64,000 nt of DNA, taken from assembly GCF_000269985.1 (NCBI RefSeq), contig NC_016109.1:1798001-1862000 (forward strand), written 5' to 3'. The notes beneath the pieces were generated by a model that saw only the letters and a list, made by a program, of their open reading frames with translations, searched no databases and was not told the DNA's origin. The position numbers and the translations under genes are program-made. This stretch comes from Kitasatospora setae KM-6054. GTDB lineage: Bacteria; Actinomycetota; Actinomycetes; Streptomycetales; Streptomycetaceae. The number at the start of each line of letters is the position of its first letter. The stretch's first letter is position 1. Below are positions 1 through 9,078 of the stretch, piece by piece.

Positions 1-77
1 GCTCTCCCCCGCCGTCCGCCGCCTCCCGCACCCCGCCCCGACCCCCGCCCCCGCCCCGGCTGCGGTCATCTAAGCAG

Positions 78-575
78 TCAGGAGTACCAGACCAGCAGCC
101 CGTGCCGGTAGCGCGCGGCCCGCTCCAGGTAGCGCAGCAGGTCGGCGTGGTGCGCGGCCAGGTACTCGAAGGCGAACGGGTCGTCCCACATCCGGACGGG
201 GTAGACCTCGGCGGCGGCCAGGACGGTCGGGTCGAGGCCGTCGACCAGCTCGGCGAACGGGACGGCCGCCAACCGCCGTGCGGCGTCCGCGACCTGCTCG
301 GGCGCGAGCAGCGACGGCGGCCCGTAGCCCCAGTCGTCCTCCTCGGGCAGCGGCTCGCCGCCCTCGACCACCTCGACCGGCAGCCCGCGCCGGGCGTACA
401 GGTGCGCCAGGCCCGCCCAGGCCTTCTCGGTGTCGTGGAACCGCAGCTCGGACGGGCCGCGCCCGCGCTCCAGCGCGGCCTGCTCGGCCTTGAACCCGGC
501 GACCCAGCCGGGCTCGGCGAGGACGCGGGCGATCTCGGCGGGGGCCAGCCGCAGGTAGCTGCCGATGACGCTCAT
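78..575 (-). CDS. DUF1877 (YfbM-like) family protein
   Basis: A 165-residue soluble protein matching the DUF1877/YfbM family, whose biochemical role is unknown. Family features seen are the opening MSVIGSYLRL, a central stretch DWGYGPPSLL, and the closing segment with DPFAFEYLAAHHADLLRYLE. There is no signal peptide or membrane segment, so it should be cytosolic. The ATG at 575 gives the usual family N-terminus. It lies 36 bases downstream of the YcnI-like gene on the same strand and could be read through from it, but no functional link is visible. The family call is firm; a function is not. Confidence 0.85.
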   Translation of the reverse strand: MSVIGSYLRLAPAEIARVLAEPGWVAGFKAEQAALERGRGPSELRFHDTEKAWAGLAHLYARRGLPVEVVEGGEPLPEEDDWGYGPPSLLAPEQVADAARRLAAVPFAELVDGLDPTVLAAAEVYPVRMWDDPFAFEYLAAHHADLLRYLERAARYRHGLLVWYS

Positions 576-611
576 GGACCGTGATCCTGGCAGCCTCCAC
601 CGACAACCCCC

Positions 612-1379
612 TTACGCGGGCGGCGACTTCCGCCGCCGCAGCACCAGGACCACCAGCGTGGCCAGCACCGCGACACCGGCGACGCCGCCGAGCACGATCG
701 CGGCGGTGCTGCCGCCACCGCCGCCGTCCGCGTCGTTCTGGGTGGCAGCGGTCGGGCTCGACGACGCCGAAGCCGACGCGGACGCCGAGACCGAAGCCGA
801 GACCGAGGCCGACGCGGAAACCGAAGCCGAGGCCGAAGCCGAAGCGGAGGCCGACGGGCTGCCCGCCGCCGCCAGCGGCGTCGCGCCGGGCGCGGCCGGG
901 CTCAGCGCGAGCACCGGCGCCGGGTGCTGGGGCTTGCTGCCGCCCTGCGGGAGCTCGATCCAGCGGTCGGTGTGGCCGTCGGAGTAGTCGACCAGGGTCT
1001 TGAACACCACCGACTCGGCGTCCGGCAGCTGCCGGACCTTGACCGTGTAGTCGGCGGCCGCCCCGGGGGCGAGCGCCGGACCGGCGACCGCGTAGCCGTC
1101 GGCGGTGGGGGTGAGGGTCCAGCCGCTCGGGGCCTTGACCAGGGTGATGTCGGCGGGGGCGATCCCGGCGGGCAGGGCGACCTTGACGTCGACGATGCCC
1201 GCCGTCGAGGACTCGCCCTCGGCGGAGAAGGCGACCTCGGCACCGACGGCGAGCGCCTGCGCGGTCGACGACTCGACCTCGACGTGCGCCGCCGCGGCCC
1301 CGGCCGCGCCGAGCACCAGGCCCAGCGCGAGGGCGACGGGGACGACGTACCGGCCGTGGCGGCGTGTGGGTGGCTGCAT
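612..1379 (-). CDS. YcnI-like DUF1775 copper-binding-type surface protein
   Basis: A 255-residue exported protein. Residues 1-31 form a signal peptide with an Ala-rich cleavage region; predicted cleavage leaves His32 at the mature N-terminus (HVEVES). YcnI/DUF1775 proteins bind copper through such an N-terminal His with a conserved Glu and Trp, and a candidate Trp sits in DRWIELP. Residues about 35-150 are the DUF1775 domain, about 174-210 an almost pure Ser/Ala/Val low-complexity stretch, and about 228-249 a membrane anchor followed by RRRK. It is therefore likely displayed outside the membrane with the Ser-Ala stretch as a stalk. The start is supported by a TAGGGT box 7 bases upstream, which suggests a leaderless mRNA. 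Copper binding is inferred from the family. Confidence 0.85.
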   Translation of the reverse strand: MQPPTRRHGRYVVPVALALGLVLGAAGAAAAHVEVESSTAQALAVGAEVAFSAEGESSTAGIVDVKVALPAGIAPADITLVKAPSGWTLTPTADGYAVAGPALAPGAAADYTVKVRQLPDAESVVFKTLVDYSDGHTDRWIELPQGGSKPQHPAPVLALSPAAPGATPLAAAGSPSASASASASASVSASASVSASVSASASASASSSPTAATQNDADGGGGGSTAAIVLGGVAGVAVLATLVVLVLRRRKSPPA

Positions 1380-1386
1380 GCCGCCG

Positions 1387-1392
1387 ACCCTA
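1387..1392 (-). promoter_or_regulatory. TAGGGT -10 box, probably leaderless transcript
   Basis: Read on the minus strand, TAGGGT is followed by 7 bases and then the ATG of the YcnI-like gene. This TANNNT-N6-8-start arrangement places the expected transcription start at or next to the start codon. No clear -35 box is visible. Confidence 0.5.
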
Positions 1393-1444
1393 CCGGTCCC
1401 GGCCGCCCGCCCGACCCGGACCGGTGCGGCCGGTACCGATACCC

Positions 1445-2872
1445 CTACCGGTCGCGGGCGGTCAGCCGGCCGCGGACCGCGGCGTGCACCTCGGCCTCCT
1501 CGGCCGGGTCGGCGGCGAGGCGGCGGAGCCGTTCGAGGACGCGGACGTCGCCGGTGGTGGTGACGTGCGTCGCGGCGAGTTCGCGGGTGGACTCCTCGCA
1601 GTCCCAGAGGCACTCGACGGCCGGGCCGGCCCCGAAGTTCGGGTCGGTGACGGCGAGCGCCTGGGCGGCCCGGCCGCGCAGCTCGGAGGAGGCGGCCTCG
1701 CCGTAGACGTGCCGGAGGGCGGGGACGGCGGCGGTGGCGTGCAGGCGGCCGACGCCGTCGACCAGGCTGCCGAGGGCGGCGCCGGTGACGCCGTTCAGCG
1801 AGATCCACTGGTGCAGGGCGGCGACGACCAGCGGGGCGTCGCAGGGTTCGCCGGCGTCGGCGAGCAGCCGGGCGGCGGCCTGGGCGAGGGCGCTGTCCGC
1901 GCCGCCGGTCGCCGGGTCGACCCAGCGGCGGGCGTGCGCGAGCGCCTCGGGACCCCGCATCCGGCCGAGCAGTTCCAGCGAGGCGCGGACGACCCGGTGG
2001 TCCAGGTCGGCGGCGGCGGTCTCGATGAGTCCGGCGGCGGCCGGGTCGCGCTGTTCGACGAGGTGGCGCAGTGCGGCGCAGCGGGCGCCGGCCGGGCCGT
2101 AGCCGGCGGCGTCGTGCAGCAGCGGTGCGTCCTCCGGACGGACCACGGCGGTGAGGCAGCGGGCGGCGGCGGCGGCGCGGCGGGCGAGGGCGTCGGGTGC
2201 GGTGCTCTCGCCCTGGTCGGCCCAGGCGAGCACGTCGGCGGTGGACCAGCCGGGGGTGACGCCGGGGCGGTTCAGTTGGCGTTGCCAGAGGTCGAACGGC
2301 GACTGCTCGCCGGCGGCGGCCACTCTGGGGTGGTGCGGGGCCCACAGTCGCCAGACCCGCGGTTCGTAGGCGCCGCGGATGGTCTCGCGCAGGTCGGCGT
2401 CGCCTTCCGGGCCGGCCGGGAAGCGGTCCAGGACGGCGGGGGCGAGGGCGAGCAGGGCCTCGTCGGTGTCGCGCAGGGCGAGTTCGTCGAGGGCCCAGGC
2501 CCAGTTGGTTCCGGTGGTGGTGTAGGCGCGGAGCAGGTCGAGGGCGTCGCGGCGGCCGTAGCCGGCGAGGTGTCCGAGTACGGAGAGGGCGAGGCCGGTG
2601 CGGGCCTCGTCGGTGTCGGTGCTGTCCTCCGGCGAGTGCAGGTGGAGCTCGATGCCGGTGAGGGGGGCTTCGAGCTCCATGTAGAGGCGTGCGTAGTACA
2701 GGGAGCGGTTCTCGACCTGCCAGTCGGCGCGGGGGTCGTCGGTGACGCAGGTCTCGACGGCGGCGATCGCCTCGTCGCGGTCTGCGGCCAACGCATGCAG
2801 CTGCCCGTCTCCGCGGCCTCTCTGGAGGAGGCCGAGGAGGCTGGCGCTGGGCGCTATCACTGGCTCGAACAT
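1445..2872 (-). CDS. HEAT-repeat domain protein
   Basis: A 475-residue protein of a Streptomyces-conserved family often labelled HEAT-repeat protein. The conserved N-terminal block begins MFEPVIAPSASLLGLLQ and is followed by the family motif DWQVENRSLYYARLY near residue 60. The remainder is a series of Ala-rich paired helices typical of HEAT/armadillo solenoids. No catalytic motif, signal peptide or membrane segment is seen, so a cytosolic scaffold or protein-binding role is inferred. I chose the ATG at 2872 because homologues begin at this MF(E/D)PVIAPS segment; an in-frame GTG at 2938 would add 22 residues. It is apparently monocistronic. Confidence 0.8.
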   Translation of the reverse strand: MFEPVIAPSASLLGLLQRGRGDGQLHALAADRDEAIAAVETCVTDDPRADWQVENRSLYYARLYMELEAPLTGIELHLHSPEDSTDTDEARTGLALSVLGHLAGYGRRDALDLLRAYTTTGTNWAWALDELALRDTDEALLALAPAVLDRFPAGPEGDADLRETIRGAYEPRVWRLWAPHHPRVAAAGEQSPFDLWQRQLNRPGVTPGWSTADVLAWADQGESTAPDALARRAAAAARCLTAVVRPEDAPLLHDAAGYGPAGARCAALRHLVEQRDPAAAGLIETAAADLDHRVVRASLELLGRMRGPEALAHARRWVDPATGGADSALAQAAARLLADAGEPCDAPLVVAALHQWISLNGVTGAALGSLVDGVGRLHATAAVPALRHVYGEAASSELRGRAAQALAVTDPNFGAGPAVECLWDCEESTRELAATHVTTTGDVRVLERLRRLAADPAEEAEVHAAVRGRLTARDR

Positions 2873-3138
2873 GAGGTCAGCATCCGTTGCGGCGGTCGTC
2901 GTGGCAACGGGATTTCCGTCGCCGGGGTCGGTTGGCACAGCTCAGGCGCCCGGGCGCCGGAATCACCGAAGGTTACCGCCTGGGGGGCCGATCCGCACAC
3001 AGGGCAACGGATATCCGCAGCACAGCCGCAACAAACCGGTTCCGTCCGTACCGGATCCGCCCCTTCCCCCATGCATTGTGCGTTCGGACACGAATCGGCC
3101 GGGGCGCGGCGCGGAAAGGCCGCCGCCCCGGTCCCCGG

Positions 3139-4623
3139 TCAGATCGGCCGGGCGTTCCCGGGCGCGGGCAGCGCGGCGTGGATCCGGTCGCGGAGTTCGG
3201 CGACCTCGGGCAGGCCCCGGTAGCGGGTGGAGAGCCGGTACATCTCGCGCAGCCGGTCCCAGGTGCGCTTGGAGGAGGTGTCGTTGATCGAGGCGAGGGC
3301 GAGCTTGGCCTGCACCTGGGCCTCGTCGGGTTCGCCGGAGATCCAGTGGACGGAGGCGAGGGTGATCCGGTCGAGCAGCGCGGAGCGCTCCCGGCCGGTC
3401 TTCTGGCGCAGTGCGATGGCGGCCCTGGCGTGCCGGACGGCGAGCGGGGCGGCGGCGGGGTCGTGCTCGGCCAGGGTGCGGTAGACCAGGGCCTGCATGC
3501 CGTGCAGTTCGGCCTCGTTGAAGAGCTGCATCCAGCTGGGCGGCGGTTCGGGGCTGTCCCGGACGAACAGTTCCTCGGCCTCGCCGAGGGTGCGGCGGGT
3601 GTCCTCGGAGCGGCCGAGCGCGGCCTGCGCCCAGGCTTCGACGGTGTGCAGCATGGCCCGGGTGCGCGGCTGGGTGCCGTCCCGGGGGCCGGCGCTGGCG
3701 TTGGCCAGCCGCATCAGTTCGAGGGCGTCGTCGGCCCGGCCGAGGTGGAGCATCTGGCGGGCGGCGCGGGAGATCGCCTCGCCGGCCCGGGGGCGGTCGT
3801 CGGCCTCCCGGGCGGCCTGCGCGGCGATCACGAAGTAGCGCTGGGCGGTGGGTTCGAGGCCGACGTCGTGGGACATCCAGCCGGCCAGCACGGCGAGGTT
3901 GGCGGCGACCGTCCAGAGCCGGCGCTCCAGCGCGGGCGGGTGGCCGTGGGTGAGCAGGCCGCCGACCTCGTTGAGCTGGCCGACCACGGCCTTGCGCTGG
4001 AGGCCGCCGCCGCGCGAGGCGTCCCAGGCCCGGAACACCTCGACCGCGTGTTCGAGGGCGGCGACCTCCTCGTGGCCGACCGGTCCGGGTTCGTAGACGT
4101 CGAGGACGGGGCGGGGCCCGCCCCGGGTGAGGACGTGGCGGGGGCCGGGGCGGCCGGCCGCCTCGGCGACGGCGCCGCCGGTGAGCCAGTCGTGCAGGTT
4201 GTCGGCGATGACCGCGCCGGCCGCGAGGGCGGCGGAGGCGCCGACCAGTCCGCGTCTGTTCAGCATGAGGTCCATTCCCGTGAACTCGGTGAGGACCGCG
4301 GCCGTCCGATCCGGTGCCCAGGGCTCCTTCGGCGGTGTGGCGCTGCTGCCGGACCTGGTGGGCCGGTGTCGTTCGAGACCAAGGTCCTCGGTGGTGACGA
4401 CACGGCCGAGCCGCTCCGTGAACACGGCGGCCAGCACCCTCGGCACCGGGTCGCGCGGGATCTCTCCCTGCTCGATCCAGCGCCGGACCCGGGAGGTGTC
4501 GGTGGACAGCTGCTGCTCGCCCAGCGCGGCACCCCGCCGGTTGACCAGCCGGGCCAGCTCGCCCTTGGACCATCCGGTCAGGGCGAAGTGGTCGGCCAGT
4601 CTGGTGTTCGGCCCCTTGCTCAA
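3139..4623 (-). CDS. nsdB: NsdB-like DNA-binding differentiation regulator
   Basis: A 494-residue protein of the NsdA/NsdB family, known in Streptomyces as negative regulators of sporulation and antibiotic production. The N-terminus has the family block [14 protein letters not shown] followed by [18 protein letters not shown] (roughly residues 15-60), a lambda-repressor-like helix-turn-helix. After a short linker comes [13 protein letters not shown] and then about 330 residues of TPR-like helices (for example [20 protein letters not shown]). I chose the TTG start at 4623 because GGGGG lies 6 bases upstream and a TAGGGT -10 box lies just beyond; an in-frame ATG at 4689 is the alternative. NsdB rather than NsdA is judged from the PNTRL opening and the GEIPRDP motif. 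Confidence 0.7.
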   Translation of the reverse strand: MSKGPNTRLADHFALTGWSKGELARLVNRRGAALGEQQLSTDTSRVRRWIEQGEIPRDPVPRVLAAVFTERLGRVVTTEDLGLERHRPTRSGSSATPPKEPWAPDRTAAVLTEFTGMDLMLNRRGLVGASAALAAGAVIADNLHDWLTGGAVAEAAGRPGPRHVLTRGGPRPVLDVYEPGPVGHEEVAALEHAVEVFRAWDASRGGGLQRKAVVGQLNEVGGLLTHGHPPALERRLWTVAANLAVLAGWMSHDVGLEPTAQRYFVIAAQAAREADDRPRAGEAISRAARQMLHLGRADDALELMRLANASAGPRDGTQPRTRAMLHTVEAWAQAALGRSEDTRRTLGEAEELFVRDSPEPPPSWMQLFNEAELHGMQALVYRTLAEHDPAAAPLAVRHARAAIALRQKTGRERSALLDRITLASVHWISGEPDEAQVQAKLALASINDTSSKRTWDRLREMYRLSTRYRGLPEVAELRDRIHAALPAPGNARPI

Positions 4624-5042
4624 CTGAAGCCCCCAGGATCCTCGGCTGGTTGTCGACCCTAGTCGTTCTGTCACATGCCAAGCGACCATTCGCCAGGGTT
4701 CGCCAGGGTGCGCTACGTGGTGTGCCAGTGCCGTTCGGGTGTCAGGTAGGTATGCGCCACCCCGGCCCCGCGCCGGAACGGCCCCCGACCGGCCCGGACT
4801 CCGATCCGACGGTACGTCAGGCGGCCTTCCGGAGGTCGCGGACCGGGGGGTGGCGCACCGGGTGGCGCGGGGGCGCCGGGCAGGGCGCGGCAGGTCGGGA
4901 CGGACGCACTTCCCCAGGGTGCGGACGGTTCCGGGCGGCCGCCGACCGTGCCCGGCGCCCGCGCCCCACCCGGCCGGCCCCGACCCCAGCCAGGGGCCCC
5001 TCACAGCTTTGCCGCCGGTCAAGGAAGGACCCTCACCAGCCC
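4624..5042. other. Intergenic region between divergent nsdB-like and phosphotransferase genes
   Basis: This 419-base stretch has no convincing gene. It holds the TAGGGT box for the minus-strand regulator, a short direct repeat TTCGCCAGGG near 4689-4710, and a purine-rich AAGGAAGGA ribosome-binding site about 12 bases before the ATG at 5043. No clear promoter was found for the plus-strand gene. Confidence 0.4.
4656..4661 (-). promoter_or_regulatory. TAGGGT -10 box of the NsdB-like gene
   Basis: On the minus strand TAGGGT lies 32 bases before the chosen TTG start, giving a short leader that contains a GGGGG ribosome-binding site. Its position inside the longer reading frame (from ATG 4689) argues against that longer start. 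Confidence 0.4.
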
Positions 5043-6203
5043 ATGTACTCGACAGCCAGCACCGGTAGCCGCGCCTCCGCCCCGACCGGGGTGGACGGCA
5101 CGACCGCGCGCCCGTCGCGCCCCGCCCTGCGCCCCCCGACCGCCGGGGCGGGCCGTCCCGCGCCGCGCGCCGCCGAGCTGCGCGACCCGCGCGGGCGCAC
5201 CACCCTGGTGACCCGTCCGCTGACCGACCAGGCCGGGCGGCTGGGCCGTCCCGCCGCGGGCCGGGCGCCGGAGGCGTTCGTGGACCGGGTGGACCCGGCG
5301 GCGCTGCAGACCCCGGCGGTGCGGGCGGTGCTCGCCAACGTCGCGCGGATATGTCCGGCGTTCCTGCCGCGCCAGGTGCTGCGGGAGGGGAGCCGGCACA
5401 TCCTGATCGCGGGCACCATCGGCCGGGCCCCGGTGGTGGCGAAGTGCCTGGCGCCGGCGGCGCTGCGCGGGGAGCGGGCGGAGCAGCTGATCGAGCGGTT
5501 CCACCACGAGGTGGCGGTGTACCGGGCGTTCGTCCGGCACCGTCCGCCGGTCCGGCTGCCCCGGCTGGTGGCGGCCGACCACGACCGCTGCGTGCTGGTG
5601 CTGGAGCGGGTGCCGGGCCGTCCGGCGGCCCGCGAGCGGCACCCGGTGAACGCGCCGACGCCGGGCGAGGTGCGCGCGGTGCTCGGCTCGGTGCGCACGC
5701 TGAACCTGTGGCGGCCGCCGACGGACGTGTTCGGCAAGCCGCTGGACTACCAGACCGAGATCGCCCGGTTCCACTCGCTGGGCCTGCTGACCGACCGGGA
5801 CGCGGGCGACCTGCGCGGGCTGCTGCACGGCCTGGCCTCGATGCCGTGGCAGCTGAACCACGGCGACGCGCTGCTGGGGAACATCCTGCTGGCCCCGTCC
5901 GGCCCGGTCCTGCTGGACTGGGAGCAGGCCGGCTGGTACCTGCCGGGCTACGACCTGGCGGTGCTGTGGAGCGTGCTCTCCGGCGACACGGCGGCCCGTC
6001 GGCAGATCAGCCAGCTCGCCCAGTCCGGCGGCACGCTGGCCCGGGACGCGTTCCTGGTGAACCTGGTGCTGGTGCTGATGCGCGAGCTGCGGCTGCACGA
6101 CGTCCCGGGCGCGGGCGAGGAGCAGCGGATCATGATCCGCCGGCTGTACGACGACGCGGCGCTGGCCCGCCGCGCGGTCCGCGCGGCGGTCGGCACCCGC
6201 TGA
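5043..6203 (+). CDS. Aminoglycoside phosphotransferase-fold (APH) family kinase-like protein
   Basis: A 386-residue protein with the APH/choline-kinase fold. The catalytic loop reads [12 protein letters not shown] (HxD plus Asn), and the metal-binding Asp follows in [19 protein letters not shown] likely nucleotide-binding beta sheet precedes it ([18 protein letters not shown], with the Lys). The first 60 residues are Ala/Pro/Arg-rich and probably disordered. The substrate cannot be told from sequence; the family includes sugar, choline and antibiotic kinases as well as non-resistance members. Start ATG 5043 has AAGGAAGGA upstream. Its stop lies only 3 bases from the stop of the convergent acyl-CoA dehydrogenase-like gene, leaving no room for a terminator between them. 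Confidence 0.75.
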   Translation: MYSTASTGSRASAPTGVDGTTARPSRPALRPPTAGAGRPAPRAAELRDPRGRTTLVTRPLTDQAGRLGRPAAGRAPEAFVDRVDPAALQTPAVRAVLANVARICPAFLPRQVLREGSRHILIAGTIGRAPVVAKCLAPAALRGERAEQLIERFHHEVAVYRAFVRHRPPVRLPRLVAADHDRCVLVLERVPGRPAARERHPVNAPTPGEVRAVLGSVRTLNLWRPPTDVFGKPLDYQTEIARFHSLGLLTDRDAGDLRGLLHGLASMPWQLNHGDALLGNILLAPSGPVLLDWEQAGWYLPGYDLAVLWSVLSGDTAARRQISQLAQSGGTLARDAFLVNLVLVLMRELRLHDVPGAGEEQRIMIRRLYDDAALARRAVRAAVGTR

Positions 6204-6206
6204 GCC

Positions 6207-7343
6207 TCAACCGGTCAGCAGGGCCTCGCCGAGGGCGTCCAGCACGGCGTCCTCGGCGGGGAGCTGGGTGCGCAGGCTGAGGGTGTCGCGCAGGTGGCGC
6301 TCCAGCGGGTGGCGCCGGTCGAGGCCGGCGCTGCCGGTGAGGGTGAGGGCCCGCTGCACGGTGTCGGCGGCGGTCCGGGCGGCCAGCAGTTGGACGGCGG
6401 GGGCGCGGTTCGCGGCCTCCGGGTCGGCGTCGGTGCGGGCGGCCAGGGCGTGGACGAGTTCCTCGGCGCCGGTCAGTGCGGCGTCGAGCTCGCCGAGCGG
6501 GCGGCGGTGGAGGGCGGCGGTGCCGCGGAGCCGTCCGGCGGACCAGTCGAGGGCGGCCCGGGCGGTGCCCAACAGGACGGCGGTGAGGGCGAGTTGCCGC
6601 CAGGCCGCGGCGACGGGGTCGGCGGCGGGGGCCGGGCCCTTGGGGAGCAGCGCGGCGTCGGTACCGATCCGGGCGTCCTCCAGCAGGACGTCGTGGCCGG
6701 CCGCGGCGCGCAGGCCGAGCTGGTCGGCGGCGGGGTCGATCTCCAGGCCGGGGCTGTCGGCGCGGACCAGGAACAGGCCGGTCCGGGGCTGGCCCTCGGC
6801 GGTGCGGGCCTCGACGACCAGCCAGGCGAGCGCCTCGGCGCCGGGGCAGTGCGCGGCGCGGCCGCTGAGCCGCCAGGCGCCGCCCTGCCAGTGCGCGGTG
6901 ACGGCGGGCGGCCGGCCGGCCGGGGCGCGCAGCGTGCCGACCAGGGCGGGGCCGCGCCGGGACTCGGTGAGCAGCCGCCGGTAGAGCGCGGCGGGCCAGG
7001 GCGCGGTGCGGGCCTGTTCGGCGTGGTGCAGCAGGGTGTTGGCGGTGAGCAGCGCGACGGAGGCGTCACCGCGGCCGAGTCTGGCCAGCACCCGGACGGT
7101 GTCGGCGAGGCCGGCGCCGGGGCCGTTGTGGCGGTGGCCGACGGTGAGGGTGAGCAGTCCGGCCTCGTGGACGGTCTCGATGCCCTGGTAGGGGAAGGTG
7201 CCGTCGCGGTCGTGCTCGGCGGCGCGGGCGGCCAGCAGGTCGACGACCCGGGGCAGCCGGGCGAGGGCGCGGTCGACGGCGCCGTCGGTCGGCTCCGCCA
7301 CGGCGGGGGTGGGGACGGTCGGCTGCGCGGCGGTGCGGGTCAT
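6207..7343 (-). CDS. Acyl-CoA dehydrogenase-family flavoprotein
   Basis: A 378-residue protein with the acyl-CoA dehydrogenase layout: N-terminal helical domain (HEAGLLTLTVG), a middle beta domain (about 130-230, including GAWRLSGRAAHCPGAEALAW) and a C-terminal four-helix domain ending with SAGLDRRHPLERHLRD, the usual FAD-contact region. Members oxidise acyl-CoAs or act as flavin-dependent monooxygenases of the DszC/SfnB type. I cannot place the catalytic Glu with certainty, so a monooxygenase or non-CoA substrate remains possible. The start ATG has GGAGG upstream. It is probably a single-gene unit. Confidence 0.8.
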   Translation of the reverse strand: MTRTAAQPTVPTPAVAEPTDGAVDRALARLPRVVDLLAARAAEHDRDGTFPYQGIETVHEAGLLTLTVGHRHNGPGAGLADTVRVLARLGRGDASVALLTANTLLHHAEQARTAPWPAALYRRLLTESRRGPALVGTLRAPAGRPPAVTAHWQGGAWRLSGRAAHCPGAEALAWLVVEARTAEGQPRTGLFLVRADSPGLEIDPAADQLGLRAAAGHDVLLEDARIGTDAALLPKGPAPAADPVAAAWRQLALTAVLLGTARAALDWSAGRLRGTAALHRRPLGELDAALTGAEELVHALAARTDADPEAANRAPAVQLLAARTAADTVQRALTLTGSAGLDRRHPLERHLRDTLSLRTQLPAEDAVLDALGEALLTG

Positions 7344-7498
7344 GGCGGGGCCTCCGGGCGGGCGGCGTGGGCTGTCGGACGTCCGTGACTTGGCTTGGGG
7401 GCGGTCAGGAAGCCGGACAGGCCGCGCCGGCGGTGCGCCGGAGGTCCACGTGCAGGCGTCGGGTCAGCAGCAGCGGCCGGGGCATGTCGGGGCCCGGC

Positions 7499-7987
7499 CT
7501 ACTGGAACATCTCGGCCGGGAGCGGCTTGAGCAGCTGGTACAGGTCGTCCGAAATCGGTCGGTCCCAGGAGGCGATGGTGACCTGCACCCCGTCGCTGCG
7601 GCCGAACTGGGAGCAGTAGAGCCGCTCCTCGCTGACCTTGACCTTGCGGACGATCAGCAGGTCGTCGCCGAGCAGGACGGGGAAGTCCTCGGCGGAGACG
7701 AAGTCGACCGGTTCCTCGTTCTCCAACGAGGCGAGCAGCTGGCGGGCTTCGAGGGGCACGCCGTCCTCGCTCTCGCGCGCGGGCGACTCCTGCGGGACGT
7801 TGCCGATCAGCATGGCCGGGCCGCGGCCGCCGAGCAGGTCGTACTGCAGGAAAATGCCTTGGCAGGACCCGTCCTGACCGGCCAGGATCATGGCCTGGTA
7901 GTCGCCGGGCCAGTCGCCCGGATCCATGGCCAGTACGTCGAAGTCCGGGCCCGCGGGCTGTCCGGAGCGACGGCGGAGAAATGACAT
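7499..7987 (-). CDS. Conserved actinobacterial protein of unknown function
   Basis: A 162-residue acidic cytosolic protein that I recognise only as the kind of conserved hypothetical common in streptomycetes. The N-terminus MSFLRRRSGQPAGPDFDVLA is followed by an alpha/beta-looking body (QAMILAGQDGSCQGIFLQY; DDLLIVRKVKVSEERLYC). No motif points to an activity. The ATG at 7987 is chosen because TACGAT lies 6 bases upstream, which fits a leaderless transcript. The reading frame stays open far upstream but loses typical codon use there. Confidence 0.7.
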   Translation of the reverse strand: MSFLRRRSGQPAGPDFDVLAMDPGDWPGDYQAMILAGQDGSCQGIFLQYDLLGGRGPAMLIGNVPQESPARESEDGVPLEARQLLASLENEEPVDFVSAEDFPVLLGDDLLIVRKVKVSEERLYCSQFGRSDGVQVTIASWDRPISDDLYQLLKPLPAEMFQ

Positions 7988-7993
7988 GGGCCC

Positions 7994-7999
7994 ATCGTA
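7994..7999 (-). promoter_or_regulatory. TACGAT -10 box, probably leaderless transcript
   Basis: On the minus strand TACGAT-N6-ATG precedes the 162-residue conserved protein, the spacing expected if transcription begins at the start codon. Confidence 0.4.
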
Positions 8000-8599
8000 C
8001 GTGTCCGGTGGGCGGGGGCCGCTGCGCGGGTCCGCGATCAGGCCGAGATCTACGCTCAGGGACCAATGTTGACTCTGAGCAACCGTCCGGGCTACGTTCG
8101 GTTCAGCACGACGGGCGCTCCGGGGCGATGTCCACAGGGAGCGGTTTGTCGCAGCGTGCCTTGCGCGCATTCCCTCACTGCGCACGCGGTCGTGTGAACT
8201 CCGAGCACCATTTGCTGATTCAATGGTCCTTGGACCGTTCCTGGAGCCTGCGGGTGATCAACCGGCGGCTCCGGGCGGTCCACGCGCCATCAGGATCGGT
8301 GCGTCTACAGCCACATAACACCATGAGCCAGGTTCGCGGGGCCCTTCGCCGTCGCACTCGCGGACCTTGCCCGGATCACCGCCGCGTGGGGGCGTGCGGG
8401 GTCCGGGCTCGGCCCAGCCGGGGAGTAGCTCTTCCCGGTCGGGTCACTCCCGCTGCGACGGCGGCCGCACCCCTGTGCGGCAGTGGGGTTGGGAGAGCCC
8501 GTCATCGGCGCCGTTGACGGGCAGCACAAGCGGGCGCCGTGCCTATACCGCGTGGGGGCGGTAGGCACGGCGTCTGCCTGCTCTTACTCTGCTGGCAGG

Positions 8600-8619
8600 C
8601 TTGTCGACCAGTCAACAAG
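8600..8619. promoter_or_regulatory. Operator-like inverted repeat CTTGTCGAC/GTCAACAAG
   Basis: Two 9-base arms, CTTGTCGAC and GTCAACAAG, separated by CA, pair with a single mismatch. The TTGT-N-ACAA layout resembles operators of GntR-type repressors. No regulator gene is adjacent, so the cognate protein is unknown. Confidence 0.4.
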
Positions 8620-8802
8620 ATTCGGTCCATCAGAACTCTTTTGTAACCTCGGCGTATGCCCACTCGTCACCTGCGCGCGGGCCCCGGGGCCGGGCCGGCG
8701 CCCCCGGAACTCCGGCCTCCGCCGCGTGACGGGCCGGTGAACGGGGGGCGAACCGGGTCATCTCCGGCACTATCGCCCGCCGTCCGTCGGATACTGCTAC
8801 CG

Positions 8803-9078
8803 CTACTGGCCCTGGCCCTGGCCCTGGCCCTGGTTCCGCAGGTCGAACTCGCCGTCCCGGGCCCCGAGCACGAAGGCCCGCCACTCGGCGGGGGTGAAGA
8901 CCAGCGCGGGCCCGTCCGGCTCCGCGCCGTTGCGCATCGCGATGTAGCCGTCGACGAAGGCGATCTGGACGCCCTGCTCGTCCCCGGCCGCGTTCTGCCA
9001 CTCGGCCCCGCTGAGGTCGAGCTCGATCTTGCGCCGCTCGTCCGCCGCCTGTGCCGCCTCTGCCGGCGTCATCGCCAT
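8803..9078 (-). CDS. DUF397 domain protein
   Basis: A 91-residue protein with the DUF397 pattern: DLSGAEWQNAA near the N-terminus and GPALVFTPAEWRAFVLGARDGEFDL near the C-terminus. In streptomycetes DUF397 proteins normally sit next to an Xre/HTH regulator of the WhiJ/BldB type and act as its partner or antitoxin-like modulator. No such regulator is adjacent here, so this copy is an orphan. The tail GQGQGQGQ is encoded by a hexanucleotide repeat. Two close in-frame ATGs exist (9078 and 9072); 9078 is used. Confidence 0.8.
   Translation of the reverse strand: MAMTPAEAAQAADERRKIELDLSGAEWQNAAGDEQGVQIAFVDGYIAMRNGAEPDGPALVFTPAEWRAFVLGARDGEFDLRNQGQGQGQGQ
8806..8833 (-). repeat. Hexanucleotide tandem repeat at the 3' end of the DUF397 gene
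   Basis: CTGGCC on the plus strand is repeated four full times plus four bases. It encodes alternating Gly-Gln at the C-terminus of the DUF397 protein and is in frame with period 6, so copy-number change would alter only tail length. Confidence 0.8.

Larger units (their letters stand above)
7988..8802. other. 815-base gene-free region with inverted repeats
   Basis: No open frame here has convincing streptomycete codon use, a ribosome-binding site and a family resemblance. Base composition is less GC-extreme than the flanks. It contains a GGTCC/GGACC inverted repeat at 8225-8236 and a longer operator-like dyad at 8600-8619. It may be decayed coding sequence, a regulatory region or an unrecognised small RNA locus; I see no tRNA-like fold. 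Confidence 0.4.

Noticed and set aside
7981-8517. A 178-codon plus-strand frame in the gene-free region
   Set aside because: Codon use is not streptomycete-like, no start signal, no family resemblance.
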